A stretch of 64,000 nt of DNA from Methylobacterium sp. Leaf465 (GCF_001424705.1 NZ_LMRA01000007.1:1-64000); one strand, 5' to 3'. Positions 38,329 to 47,390 are shown, numbered from the stretch's first letter. The notes: generated by a model not told the origin, from the sequence alone. Translations and numbers: made by a program.

Positions 38329-39480
38329 TCAGCCGGCGGCGGCGACCGTGCGGGCGGCGGGCGTGAGGGGGACGGGCTCCGCCGCGCCGTGCCAGAGTTC
38401 GTCGGTCAGGCCCTCGAGCCAGCCCGCGGCGCGGGCGGCGGCGTCCGGCGCGTAGAGGCTGCGCAGGGGGGCGGTGTCGAGGGCGCGGGCCCGGGCGAGG
38501 AGGTCGCGCCAGCCCTGGAGATCGCCGGGCCAGACGGGGGCCTGGACGGCGGCGCCGAGGCGGACCAGGGCCTCGGCCTTGCGGGTCTGCTCGCCGAAAT
38601 AGCGCCATTCGGGCATCACGATCAGGCGTCCGCCCACGCGGGCGACCTCGTGGACGGTGTTGTCGCCGGCGGAGGCCACCACGATGTCGGCGGCGGCGAG
38701 GTAGTCGGTCACCGAGGGCACCCAGCCGAGTTCGCGCAGGTTGGAAAAATCGGTCTCGTGGCCCTCGCGATGGGTCGGCCCCAGGGTCAGCCACAGGGCC
38801 TCGGGGGCGGCCCGGGCGGCCACCGTCAGGGGCGCGTAGGGCGTGCCGCTGCCCCCGCCCCCGGTCACCGCGACGACGATCTCGCGGTCCGGGTCGAGGC
38901 CGAGCCGCTCACGGGCCTCGGCCCGATCCGGCACCCGGTCGACGCTGGTGCAGAGGCCGCCGCTGTAGAAGGTCTTGGCCCGCAGGGCGGCCGGGTAGTC
39001 GTCCTGCTCCAGGCGGGCGTCGAAGGGGGCCAGCATGCCGACGCAGGCCTCGTAGGCGCCCACATGGCCGATGTCGGCGCGGTCGCCATGCATCCGGATC
39101 TGCACCGCCGGCACGCTGGCGATGCGCGCCAGCAGCGCGATCTCCGCCGAGACGTCGACCACGAACAGGCCGACGTCGCGCTCGTCGAGATGGTCGAGGA
39201 TGCGCCGCATGGTCCGGCGCATCGGGGTGAGGCCCAGCGGCACGCAGTGCATGACCTGGGGCGTCGGCTCCGCGTAGAGGCGCGGCGTCGGCACCTCGGC
39301 GCCGATCATGTCGGGCAGCGGCACGATCTCGATGTCGCGGGAGAACCCGTCGAAGAGCTGCGGGCCCGCGGTGAGCACGGAGACGGGCCGGTCCCGGGCG
39401 AACGCGGCGGCCACCGCCATCGTGCGGTTGGCGTGGCCCCGTCCCTGGTGATGGACGAAGAACGCAATGGGTTTCGTCAT
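38329..39480 (-). CDS. MurG-like glycosyltransferase (GT28 fold)
   Basis: The 383-residue GT-B protein has FFVHHQGRGHANRTMAVAAAF at its start and, in the C-terminal half, VAVTGGGGSGTPYAPL and WVPSVTDYLAAADIVVASAGDNTVHEVA, matching MurG/GT28-type nucleotide binding. It lacks an obvious membrane anchor. It lies between two paralogous GT2 genes in the glycan run. Its donor is unknown; UDP-sugars are usual for the fold. Confidence 0.78.
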   Translation of the reverse strand: MTKPIAFFVHHQGRGHANRTMAVAAAFARDRPVSVLTAGPQLFDGFSRDIEIVPLPDMIGAEVPTPRLYAEPTPQVMHCVPLGLTPMRRTMRRILDHLDERDVGLFVVDVSAEIALLARIASVPAVQIRMHGDRADIGHVGAYEACVGMLAPFDARLEQDDYPAALRAKTFYSGGLCTSVDRVPDRAEARERLGLDPDREIVVAVTGGGGSGTPYAPLTVAARAAPEALWLTLGPTHREGHETDFSNLRELGWVPSVTDYLAAADIVVASAGDNTVHEVARVGGRLIVMPEWRYFGEQTRKAEALVRLGAAVQAPVWPGDLQGWRDLLARARALDTAPLRSLYAPDAAARAAGWLEGLTDELWHGAAEPVPLTPAARTVAAAG

Positions 39481-39501
39481 GGCTGTCGGGTTCGCGATCC
39501 G

Positions 39502-40413
39502 TCAGGAGAACAGGGCGTCGGGCTTCAGGGCGGCGGCGATCTCGGGAACCCCCGGCCGGCGCAGGACCCGGATCGCGGGGGCGTCGTCGGCCCAGTCGAT
39601 CAGCCCGGCGTCCCGGAACTGGCCGAGCCAGTAGGTCATGCACCAGCGCCCGTGCGTGTTCCGGAAGCGGGCGGCGTTGGCCAGGATGGCGTCGAAGTGC
39701 TGCAGCGGCGGCACGTGGACGGGATGATGCTGGTGGTAGGCCCGGGCGCCCCCGACCCAGTAGGTCGGCAGCCCGGAGGCGGCCAGGCGCGCGGCGAAGT
39801 CCGTCTCCTCGCCGCCATAGCCGCGATAGGCCTCGTCCATGCCGCCGACGGCGCGCCAGGACCGGGCCGGGAGCGCGAAGGACAGCCCCCAGAGCTGGCC
39901 GGGATCGGCCTCCCGGCGCAAGGCGTCCGGCGGGATCGCGGGGCGGGCCGGATGGGCCCGGCCGAGCCGGGCGAGGGCCGCTTCGTCGGCGGCCGCCTCC
40001 GGGCTCAGCCCCGTGGGCAGGTACAGGACCTCGCCGAGGAACAGGCCGTCGGTTTCCCGGGCCGCATGCCGGTAGGCCTCCACGACGGTGGGGGAGGGGA
40101 TGCAGTCCACGTCGAGGAAGATCAGGAGATCGCCCGTGGCGGCCTCGGCCGCGCGGTTGCGGGCGGCGGCGAGGGGCATCGGTTCCCCCGCCACGTGGCG
40201 GTGGCGCACGGGACAGCCCGGATCCGGCAGGTCGGGCGCGCGGTCCGGTTGCATCCAGGCGATCACCAGTTCGCGCGGGCGCACGGACTGGCGCGCCAGC
40301 CCGGCCATGAGGTTGCGCAGGCGGTCGGCCCGGCCGCGCACCAGGGTGAGGACGCTGGCGCCAGGATCTGCGGAGGGTCCGGCGGAGGACCCGGCGGACG
40401 GATCAGCCGGCAT
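39502..40413 (-). CDS. Glycosyltransferase family 2 (paralogue)
   Basis: The 303-residue GT-A protein has VLTLVRGRADRLRNLMAGL, the DxD in FLDVDCIPSPTVVEAY, and GYGGEETDFAARL followed by HQHHPVHVPPLQHFDAIL. It resembles the GT2 at 37362-38282 over most of its length. A Ser/Ala/Gly/Pro-rich head of about 20 residues is not in the paralogue. The ATG at 40411-40413 overlaps the upstream sucrose-phosphate gene by 11 bases, so the pair is coupled. Confidence 0.85.
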   Translation of the reverse strand: MPADPSAGSSAGPSADPGASVLTLVRGRADRLRNLMAGLARQSVRPRELVIAWMQPDRAPDLPDPGCPVRHRHVAGEPMPLAAARNRAAEAATGDLLIFLDVDCIPSPTVVEAYRHAARETDGLFLGEVLYLPTGLSPEAAADEAALARLGRAHPARPAIPPDALRREADPGQLWGLSFALPARSWRAVGGMDEAYRGYGGEETDFAARLAASGLPTYWVGGARAYHQHHPVHVPPLQHFDAILANAARFRNTHGRWCMTYWLGQFRDAGLIDWADDAPAIRVLRRPGVPEIAAALKPDALFS

Positions 40414-42457
40414 CGGCCAGCATCCGGCGGAAATGGCCGACGCCCTCGATGATGCCGCGGGCGTGCGAGGCCCGGGCCACGTAGGAGTGCTGCAGGGCGG
40501 CGTTGCTGGCGAGATCGTCGGAGTAGTTGGCCACGATGATCGCCTGCGCCTGGGCGCGCAGCATCTCGACGTCGTTGCCCGAATCGCCGGCCACGAACAC
40601 GGCCCGCTCCGGCAGGCCGTAGAGGGCCCGGACATGGCCCACCGCCGTGCCCTTCGAGGCTGCCTCCGGCAGGACGTCGAGGTAGAGGCCGTGGCTGTGG
40701 ATCACGTTCGCGGCGAGTCCCGCCCGCACGAGGGCCGCGCGGACCCTCTGGGCGGTCGCCGCATCCCCGAAATAGCTGAGCTTGTGCCCGCGCTGCTCCA
40801 GGGGCCCCTGGGGCACCAGACCGTCGAGATCGGAGAGCGCCGCGTGCACACCCGCCCGGTCCCAGCCCGCCGACACGGTGGCGCGCCAGGCGGCATCGGC
40901 CGTGTAGGTCACGCCGTTGGGGTCGAGGTGGTAGATTTCCGATCCCACCGAGGTGATCATCACCTGCGGGCGCGGGCTGGCCTGCTGCTCCAGGATCGCC
41001 ATGGCGCTGTGGAACGAGCGGCCGGTGGCGACTCCGAAGGCCAGACCCGCCTGCCGGCTGCGCCAGCGCCGGAAGATGCCGAGGGCCGCCTCGCAGCCCA
41101 CCAGCGTGTTGTCGATGTCGCAGACGAGGAGTTGCCGCGCATCCGCCAGCGGCGGGGTCGGGACGCACAGCGCCCGCAGCAGGTCGTGGTAGCGCGCGGC
41201 GTGCCGGTCCCAGTCATAGGCGGCGGCCGCGCGGGCGCCCCCCGCCACGCAGCGGGCATAGAGGGTGGGATCGTCCAGGATGCGCAGGCACGCCGCCGCG
41301 ATGGCGTCGGGGGTGCGCGGATCGACGAGGAGCCCGTTGCCGCAGGTCTCCACGATGTCGTTGGGGCCGCCGCTGTCGGTGGCCACCAGCGGCAGGCCCG
41401 CGGCCGAGGCCTCCAGGAGGGTCAGGCCGAAGGGCTCGTTGAGGGCGGGATTGACGAAGAGGCCGCCCCGCGTGCGGGCATAGGCGTAGAGCGCCGGCAC
41501 ATCCTCCGGTCCGTGGGTCTTGGGGTAGGCCACCCGCCCGTAGAGGTCGTAGCGGTCGATCAGCACCAGGATCTCCCGCATGGTGCCGGCCATGTCGCCG
41601 TCGAGGGCGTCGATGTCCTCGCGGGTCCCGGCCATCAGGACGAGGTTGGCCCGCGCCTGCAGGGCGGGGCTCTCGCCGTAGGCCCGCACCAGGGCGCCGA
41701 GGTTCTTGCGCGCCACCGGGCGGGCGAGGGCCAGCAGCGCCGGCTTGCCCGGCTCGTGCAGGAAGCGGTCGATGGTGGCGTCCACGCGCGGCAGGGGTTC
41801 GGCCGCCGCGAACCGGGCCAGGTCGCTGCCCGGCGGCAGGACGCGGATGCGTCCCGGATCGTAGGCCGCATACCCGGCATACTGCACCTCCGCCTCGTCG
41901 CGGGACGAGGCGACGACGAGACGCGCGCGCGCGAGTGCGCCCTCCTCGGCGGCGATGCGGCGCGCGAGATCAGGGCAGGCTTCGGCGCCGTGGCCGAGCA
42001 TCGCGGCCTTGACCCGCCCGAGGGAATGGGCCGTGAACACGAAGGGGATGCCGAGGGCATCCTCGATGAGCGTCGCCACCGAGGCGGCATCGGCGTAGTG
42101 GGCGTGGATGAGGTCGGGCGGCTGAGGCTGCGCCGCGATCCAGTCCATGAGGTTGCGCGCGAAGCTGTCGACCTCCGCGTGCATCGCCTCCTTGGCGCGG
42201 TAATCCGGTGACGCGCTCGGGAGCCGCACGAGCGTGACCTTGTCGGAGATGCGCTCTTCGGGCACGGCGTAATCCGGGCCGAGCGCGCCGTGAAACAGGC
42301 GCGTCGCGATCACGATCCGCGCGATCCCGGCATCCTGGGACGAGGCAGCCACCAGATCGAGCAGGTAGCGGATGTGGCCACCCGTATCGGCGGTGAGCCC
42401 GAACACGACCCCGCCGCCGCGCAGGCAGCCTTGCAGGGCGACATGCAAGACGAACAT
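40403..42457 (-). CDS. Sucrose-phosphate synthase-like protein fused to HAD phosphatase
   Basis: The 684-residue protein joins two activities. Residues 1-440 are a GT4 like sucrose-phosphate synthase: ADTGGHIRYLLDL, HAHYADAA, PPGSDLARF, and EPFGLTLLEASAAGLPLVATDSGGPNDIVE. Residues 440-684 are a HAD-IIB phosphatase like sucrose-phosphate phosphatase: VCDIDNTLVGC as motif I and VAGDSGNDVEMLRAQ at motif IV. Known SPS/SPP enzymes make sucrose from UDP-glucose and fructose-6-phosphate. Whether the product here is sucrose or another disaccharide is inferred, not shown. It opens the minus-strand glycan run and is divergent from a GT4 gene. Confidence 0.85.
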   Translation of the reverse strand: MFVLHVALQGCLRGGGVVFGLTADTGGHIRYLLDLVAASSQDAGIARIVIATRLFHGALGPDYAVPEERISDKVTLVRLPSASPDYRAKEAMHAEVDSFARNLMDWIAAQPQPPDLIHAHYADAASVATLIEDALGIPFVFTAHSLGRVKAAMLGHGAEACPDLARRIAAEEGALARARLVVASSRDEAEVQYAGYAAYDPGRIRVLPPGSDLARFAAAEPLPRVDATIDRFLHEPGKPALLALARPVARKNLGALVRAYGESPALQARANLVLMAGTREDIDALDGDMAGTMREILVLIDRYDLYGRVAYPKTHGPEDVPALYAYARTRGGLFVNPALNEPFGLTLLEASAAGLPLVATDSGGPNDIVETCGNGLLVDPRTPDAIAAACLRILDDPTLYARCVAGGARAAAAYDWDRHAARYHDLLRALCVPTPPLADARQLLVCDIDNTLVGCEAALGIFRRWRSRQAGLAFGVATGRSFHSAMAILEQQASPRPQVMITSVGSEIYHLDPNGVTYTADAAWRATVSAGWDRAGVHAALSDLDGLVPQGPLEQRGHKLSYFGDAATAQRVRAALVRAGLAANVIHSHGLYLDVLPEAASKGTAVGHVRALYGLPERAVFVAGDSGNDVEMLRAQAQAIIVANYSDDLASNAALQHSYVARASHARGIIEGVGHFRRMLADAG

Positions 42458-42532
42458 CAGGCCGCTTGCAACTCAAGCGTCTTCCGACAAACAGAATTCA
42501 GGCAAAGAAACGTTACCGGGGAGGTACATACC

Positions 42533-43573
42533 GTGATTCGTGTCGCCCAAATCGCCCCCAACATATTCCCCGTTCCCCCTGAGCACCACGGCGGTACGGA
42601 GAGGGTCATACATGACCTCAGCACGGCACTGGTTAACCTAGGTGTGGAGGTAACGCTCTTCGCGCCTTCGGACAGTGCGACAGACTTGCCGCGCATCGGC
42701 GACCAGCCGAGCCTCGCGGCCCTGGAGCGGCGCCACGGGCGGGTCGCGCCGGGGGTCCCGGCAGCCCTGGACGCCCTGCAGCTGGAAGCGCTGCGCTGCC
42801 GGCTGGACCAGTTCGACATCGTGCATGGCCACGGGGAGTTCGCCCATGCGGCGCTCCTCGGCGCGCGCCGGCGCCACAGCCTCACGACGGTGCACTGGCG
42901 GGTGGACGAACTCGACCGGGCGCTGTTCTTCGCGGGCTTCCCCGACCTGCCGGTGGCGGCGATCTCGGCGGCGCAGGCGGCCGGCATCCCGCCGGCGAAC
43001 CGGGCCGGGATCGTGCATCACGGCCTCGCGCGGGACCGCTACGCCCTGAGCCCGCAGCCCGGCCCGCACGTCGCCTTCGTGGGCCGGATGACCGACCAGA
43101 AGCGGCCGGACACCGCGATCCGGGTCGCGCGCGCCGCCGGCCTGCCGATCCGCCTCGGCGGCACGATCGATGTCGGCAATCCCGATTATTTCGAGCACCG
43201 GGTGCGCCCGCTCCTGGGGGCGGACGCCGTCTATCTCGGCCCCGTGGACGATGCCCGCAAGGCCGACCTCCTGGGAAGCGCGCGGGCGCTCCTCTTCCCC
43301 ATCGACTGGCCGGAGCCCTTCGGCCTGGTGATGATCGAGGCGATGGCCTGCGGCACGCCCGTGGTGGCCTGGAACCGCGGCTCCGTGCCGGAGATCGTCG
43401 AGGAGGGCGTGACCGGCTTCATCGTCGCCTCCGAGGCCGACGCGGTGGCGGCCCTGGCACGGATCGATCAGCTCGACCGGGCCCTGATCCGCCGGCGCTT
43501 CGAGGCGCGCTTCACCGCCGCGCGCATGGCGGCCGACTACCTCGCCCTCTACCAGCGCCTGCTGGCCGCCTGA
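42533..43573 (+). CDS. Glycosyltransferase family 4
   Basis: The 346-residue GT-B protein has HHGGTERVIHDLSTALVNLGVEVTLFA at its start and EPFGLVMIEAMACGTPVVAWNRGSVPEIVEEG near its end. It lacks signal or membrane segments. The GTG at 42533-42535 has a GGGGAGG ribosome site eight bases upstream. Its gap with the divergent sucrose-phosphate gene is only 75 bp, so the promoters overlap or lie close. It is coupled to the next GT4 through TGATG. Confidence 0.86.
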   Translation: MIRVAQIAPNIFPVPPEHHGGTERVIHDLSTALVNLGVEVTLFAPSDSATDLPRIGDQPSLAALERRHGRVAPGVPAALDALQLEALRCRLDQFDIVHGHGEFAHAALLGARRRHSLTTVHWRVDELDRALFFAGFPDLPVAAISAAQAAGIPPANRAGIVHHGLARDRYALSPQPGPHVAFVGRMTDQKRPDTAIRVARAAGLPIRLGGTIDVGNPDYFEHRVRPLLGADAVYLGPVDDARKADLLGSARALLFPIDWPEPFGLVMIEAMACGTPVVAWNRGSVPEIVEEGVTGFIVASEADAVAALARIDQLDRALIRRRFEARFTAARMAADYLALYQRLLAA

Positions 43574-44790
43574 TGCGCGTCGCCCTCCTCGCCTGGGACT
43601 ACCCGCCGGCCCCGAGCGGCCTCTCGACGGCGGCCCGCGAGATCGCCGAGAGCCTCGCCGAGGGCGGCGCCGACGTCACGGTCTTCAGCCTCGACCGGAC
43701 GGGGCGCGAGCGCCGCGGCGGCGTCACGGTGGCGGGCTTCGCCCTGCCGCCCGGCGGCGGGCTCGCGCGCCTGCGCCGCTGGGGGACGGCGGGGCACCTC
43801 GCCGCGCCGCTCGCCTTCCGGCGCGCCGTCCTGGCGGCCCATGCCCGCCAGCCCTTCGACGTTGCGGAAGCCACGAACTGGTACGCCCCCGGCGCCCTGC
43901 TGGCCGGGCGCCGGGATCTCCCGCTGGTCACGCGCAGCTCGACGCCCGCGGCCTTCACCCGGGACACCCCCGAAACCCTGCGCGACCGCCTCGACGGGTG
44001 GGCCGCCGACGCCCTGGAGCGCGCCCAGGCCCGGGGCAGCGCCGGGCTCATCGCCAACACCGCCGCGCACGGGGCGGTGATCGCCCGGGCCTACGGCCTG
44101 TCCGGCCGGCAGCCGGAGGCGGTGATCGGCCTCAGCCTTCCGCCGGAGATCACGGCGGCGGCCCGCGGCGCCGCCTACCCGGACGCGGCCGGGCCGGTGC
44201 GCCTGCTCTTCGTGGGCCGGGCGGAGGCGCGCAAGGGCTTCGACGCGCTCCTCGGCGCGGTCGCGATCCTGGCCGACGCGGCGGAGCGGGGCGCCGGTCC
44301 CGCCTTCCGCCTGGACCTGATCGGCGTGCCCCCGGAGGACCTGCCGGGGGACCTGCCCGAGGCGGCCCGCGCCCGCATCCACGCCCGCGGCCGGGTGCCG
44401 GCCGAGGCCCTGGCGCAGGCCTACGGGTCGTCCCACGCGGTGCTCGCCCCCTCGCGCTACGAGAGCTTCGGGCTCGTCTACCAGGAGGCCCTCGCCTATG
44501 GCCGGCCGGTGGTGGCCTGCGCCGAGGACGCCAGCGCCCGCGCCTTCGTGGGGGCGCCGGATGCGGGGCCCCTGGCGCGGGAGGCCACCGGCGCGGCCCT
44601 GGCGGAGGCCCTGCGCCCGCTGCTGGCCGATCCGGCGCTGCGCGAAGCTTACCGGAGCCGGGCGCTGGCGGCGTCCGGCCGCTTCACCCGGGCGGTCCTG
44701 GGGCGCGAGACGCTCGCCCTCTACGCCCGGGCCATCGCGGCGGCCCGGACCCGTCCGAAGCGGCGCGCGTCCGCGCCTCAGTCCCGGTAG
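43573..44790 (+). CDS. Glycosyltransferase family 4
   Basis: The 405-residue protein begins VALLAWDYPPAPSGLSTAAREIAESLAEGG, with RLLFVGRAEARKGFDALL and a terminal ESFGLVYQEALAYGRPVVACAED, all GT4 features. The ATG overlaps the previous stop by one base. Its own last codons overlap the convergent GT2 gene by 13 bp. Donor and acceptor are unknown. Confidence 0.85.
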   Translation: MRVALLAWDYPPAPSGLSTAAREIAESLAEGGADVTVFSLDRTGRERRGGVTVAGFALPPGGGLARLRRWGTAGHLAAPLAFRRAVLAAHARQPFDVAEATNWYAPGALLAGRRDLPLVTRSSTPAAFTRDTPETLRDRLDGWAADALERAQARGSAGLIANTAAHGAVIARAYGLSGRQPEAVIGLSLPPEITAAARGAAYPDAAGPVRLLFVGRAEARKGFDALLGAVAILADAAERGAGPAFRLDLIGVPPEDLPGDLPEAARARIHARGRVPAEALAQAYGSSHAVLAPSRYESFGLVYQEALAYGRPVVACAEDASARAFVGAPDAGPLAREATGAALAEALRPLLADPALREAYRSRALAASGRFTRAVLGRETLALYARAIAAARTRPKRRASAPQSR

Positions 44791-45788
44791 GGGCGCAGCA
44801 AAGCGGCCTCTTCCTCGGGTCGCCCGTGCCCGGGCGCGAGGCGCTCGTAGTGCCGGGAGCGCGCCAGGACGTGGGCCCGGTCGAGATGGTGCTCGATCGC
44901 CCCGTGCAGGGCGATGAGGCTGCGCGGCCAGCCGCCGTCGAGCATCGGCCGCTCGTGCACGCGGCCGGCATAGCGCACGGACCGGCGGTTCAGGCGGTAC
45001 TGGACGTCCGGGTAGACGTCCGAGCGGATGCCGTCGACGTGGTTCCGGCGCGCCAATCCGATCGAGACGACGTCCCCCGCTTCCGCCAGGGCCGCCAGGG
45101 ACGGCAGCCGCCGGCCGGCGTCCACGGCCAGGGTCTCGTCGGCGTCGAGCTGCAGCATCCAGGGATGGCGGGCGAGGTCCTGGAGGGCGTTGCGCTGGGC
45201 GGCGAAGTCCTGTCCCAGATCCCGCTCGCGATCCTGCCCCAGGGGCCGGGCCCCCACCCGCAGGGTCCCGCGCGGAAAGCCGGCGGCCGGCACCGCAGCG
45301 GCCGGTCGTGTCTCGGCATCGAGGAGGATCACGACGTCGTCGGTCCAGGCCGCATGGACCGCGAGCCCCGCCAGGACCGCCTCCAGCGCGGCGGGGCGGC
45401 AGAGCAGGCCGAGGGAGACGGGCCGCCCCGCCGCCCCGTCGAGCGCGTAGAGTTCCCCGCGCGCGGCATGCCGGTCGTGGGGTCGGCGCAGGGCCGTATG
45501 CCCGGCGGCGTCGCAGGGCCGGACGCCGAGGGCGTGGCCGGTGGCGGCGCTGCGCAGGGTGTAGAGGTCGAGGCCGTAGGGCGCGTCCGGGTCGGGGTCG
45601 AAGACCGGGCCGGCGAGCTGTTCGGCCAGGTGCGCCCGGCAGGCCGCCGGATCGGCCCCCGCCTCCAGCAGGAGGCCGCAGGCGCCGCAGGCGATCGGGA
45701 ACGCCCTGACCCGCCCGTTCGGATAGGCGAGGTGACGGCGGCTCGGCCCGAGCATGTCGGCCGCGCAGACGAAGCATCGGCGGATCAT
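44778..45788 (-). CDS. GT2-like glycosyltransferase with N-terminal zinc-ribbon
   Basis: The 336-residue protein begins with two Cys pairs (CFVCAADM and ACGACG) that look like a zinc ribbon, then a linker, then a GT-A domain with WMLQLDADETLAVDAG as the DxD strand and NHVDGIRSDVYPDVQYRLNRR. The last part, RVHERPM and a His-rich GAIEHHLDRAHV, fits the WaaE/KdtX-type GT2 group. The ATG at 45786-45788 begins with MIRRC. The combination of a zinc ribbon and GT2 is unusual. Confidence 0.72.
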   Translation of the reverse strand: MIRRCFVCAADMLGPSRRHLAYPNGRVRAFPIACGACGLLLEAGADPAACRAHLAEQLAGPVFDPDPDAPYGLDLYTLRSAATGHALGVRPCDAAGHTALRRPHDRHAARGELYALDGAAGRPVSLGLLCRPAALEAVLAGLAVHAAWTDDVVILLDAETRPAAAVPAAGFPRGTLRVGARPLGQDRERDLGQDFAAQRNALQDLARHPWMLQLDADETLAVDAGRRLPSLAALAEAGDVVSIGLARRNHVDGIRSDVYPDVQYRLNRRSVRYAGRVHERPMLDGGWPRSLIALHGAIEHHLDRAHVLARSRHYERLAPGHGRPEEEAALLRPYRD

Positions 45789-45935
45789 CGGTCCCGGCCC
45801 TCGTTTCCCCTCGCCGCAGAAATCCCCCCGGCATCGCAAGGATCCGAACGGACCTTGCCGCGCCGGGCCGGCGCCATACCTCTGCTGCTCCGCGAACCCC
45901 TGCCGCAGTTGGACATCGAGGTCGACTCCCCGCGT

Positions 45936-46586
45936 ATGCTCGACCTGTTCCCCTCCGCATCGGGACCCCTCGCCCTCGTCGGCAACGCCCCGGGGCTCGA
46001 TGCCGCCGCCGCGATCGACGCGGCATCCTCGATCGTGCGCTTCAACAACGCGCCGGGCTTCGGCGGCCGCGCCGGCGCGCGGGTCACCCATCTCGCCCTG
46101 GTCAATCGGGGCGGGCAGATGCGCGAATGGCTCGCCGACCCCCGCTTCCTCGAGCGCCCGGTGGTCCGGTGCGCGCAGGCCTTCATCCTGCCGTTCCCGA
46201 TGCTGCCGGCCGAGCAGAACCGGCCCGAACCAGTGTGCTGGACCCGCGAGGCGATGGATTTGCTGGCCCCCCTCGGCAAGCCCGTCCACATCCTGCCCGA
46301 GGACCTGCACCGGGCGGCGCGGCTCCGTCTCGCCGCCGTCATGGCCGACACCGGCACGGACGAACCCGGCACGGATGAATCCGGCCCGAGCGGGCGGCCG
46401 AACCCGAGCACCGGCTTCCTCGTGACGCTGGCCTTCCTCCTCGGCCGTCCCCTCCGGTGCGGCCCGGTCGAGGCGCACGGCTTCGGCTTCGACGGCTGGC
46501 CCGGGCATCCCTGGGCGGCGGAGCGGGCCTGGTTCCGGCAGGCCGAGGCGGCCGGGCAGCTCCGCCTCCATCCGTGCCGCCCGTGA
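45936..46586 (+). CDS. GT29-type (sialyltransferase-like) protein
   Basis: The 216-residue protein has sialyl-motif-like order: LALVGNAPGLD then VRFNNAPGFG and HLALVNRGG, and a second half PSTGFLVTLAFLL with HGFGFDGWPGHPWAAERAW. This is the bacterial GT29-like pattern seen in polysaccharide clusters. It includes a 15-bp tandem repeat that adds GTDEPGTDESG near residue 139. The ATG at 45936 is the first good one; an upstream TTG near 45854 in the same frame would add about 27 residues. Substrate is unknown. Confidence 0.65.
   Translation: MLDLFPSASGPLALVGNAPGLDAAAAIDAASSIVRFNNAPGFGGRAGARVTHLALVNRGGQMREWLADPRFLERPVVRCAQAFILPFPMLPAEQNRPEPVCWTREAMDLLAPLGKPVHILPEDLHRAARLRLAAVMADTGTDEPGTDESGPSGRPNPSTGFLVTLAFLLGRPLRCGPVEAHGFGFDGWPGHPWAAERAWFRQAEAAGQLRLHPCRP
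46353..46382 (+). repeat. 15-bp tandem repeat inside coding sequence
   Basis: Units ggcacggacgaaccc and ggcacggatgaatcc are tandem copies, followed by a partial ggcccgagcgg. They add GTDEP/GTDES to the GT29-like protein without breaking the frame. Confidence 0.75.
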
Positions 46587-46614
46587 CCCTTTCGACCGGA
46601 ATCAGGCCCCGCCA

Positions 46615-47304
46615 ATGACGACTCTCATCACCGTCCTGAAGAGCGGCGGGCGCTACGACGCGGCCTGGGTCGAGCGCCTCGCCCGGGGCGTGCGCCGCCA
46701 CGCTCCGGCCTTCGATCGGATGCTCTGCCTCACGGACCTTCCCCTCGCGGTGGCGGGCGTCGAGCGCGTGCCGCTCCGGCACGGCTGGCCGGCCTGGTGG
46801 TCGAAGATGGAGGCCTTCCGCCCCGGGCTCACGCGCGGACCGACGCTGCTCTGCGACCTCGACACCGTCCTGACCGGGCCGGCGGACGCCCTGGCCGAGC
46901 CGGGCCTCGCCGCCATGGAGGATTACTTCCACAAGGGCCGCCTCTCCAGCGCCCTGCTGCGCTGGCAGGGCGGCGAACTGGATGCCCTCTACGCCGCCTT
47001 CGCGGCCGAGCCGGAGCGCTGGATGGCGCCCGGCTCCTGCGGGCCCGTGCCGAACGCCGTGCACGGGGACCAGGTCGTCATCGACCACCTGCTGCGCCGG
47101 GAGGGCCTGGCTCCGGATGTCCTCCAGCACCGCTATCCCGCCCTGCTCGATTTCTACGACCCCCGGCGGGCCGAGCATGGCCCGGTGGTCGTCTTCATCG
47201 GCGCGTCGAAGCCCGACACCGCCACCGGTCCGGTCCGGACGGCGTGGGACGGGGCGTGGCCGCAGAGGGACGACGATGGCGCGCAGGGACGCGACCGCCG
47301 CTGA
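46615..47304 (+). CDS. GT-A fold glycosyltransferase-like protein
   Basis: The 229-residue protein has LITVLKSGGRYDAAWVERLARGVRRH, LLCDLDTVLTGPADAL as a DxD strand and VHGDQVVIDHLL, and a conserved WPAWWSKMEAFRP. This resembles small glycosyltransferases in capsule and O-antigen loci. It follows the GT29-like gene after 28 bp on the same strand, so the two are likely co-expressed. No signal or membrane segment. Confidence 0.68.
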   Translation: MTTLITVLKSGGRYDAAWVERLARGVRRHAPAFDRMLCLTDLPLAVAGVERVPLRHGWPAWWSKMEAFRPGLTRGPTLLCDLDTVLTGPADALAEPGLAAMEDYFHKGRLSSALLRWQGGELDALYAAFAAEPERWMAPGSCGPVPNAVHGDQVVIDHLLRREGLAPDVLQHRYPALLDFYDPRRAEHGPVVVFIGASKPDTATGPVRTAWDGAWPQRDDDGAQGRDRR

Positions 47305-47390
47305 CGGGGGGGCACCGCGCGTCCGCGCGACGGTGCCGGAACCGGGCCGGCCCCTGCGGCTTCCGCGTCGGCTTCGTCCGGGCCGCAGCC

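Noticed and set aside
43549..46026. An 825-residue minus-strand open frame.
   Set aside because: It is the antisense shadow of a GT4 gene and of the zinc-ribbon GT2 gene in another frame; its Arg/Pro/Ala-rich product has no family features.
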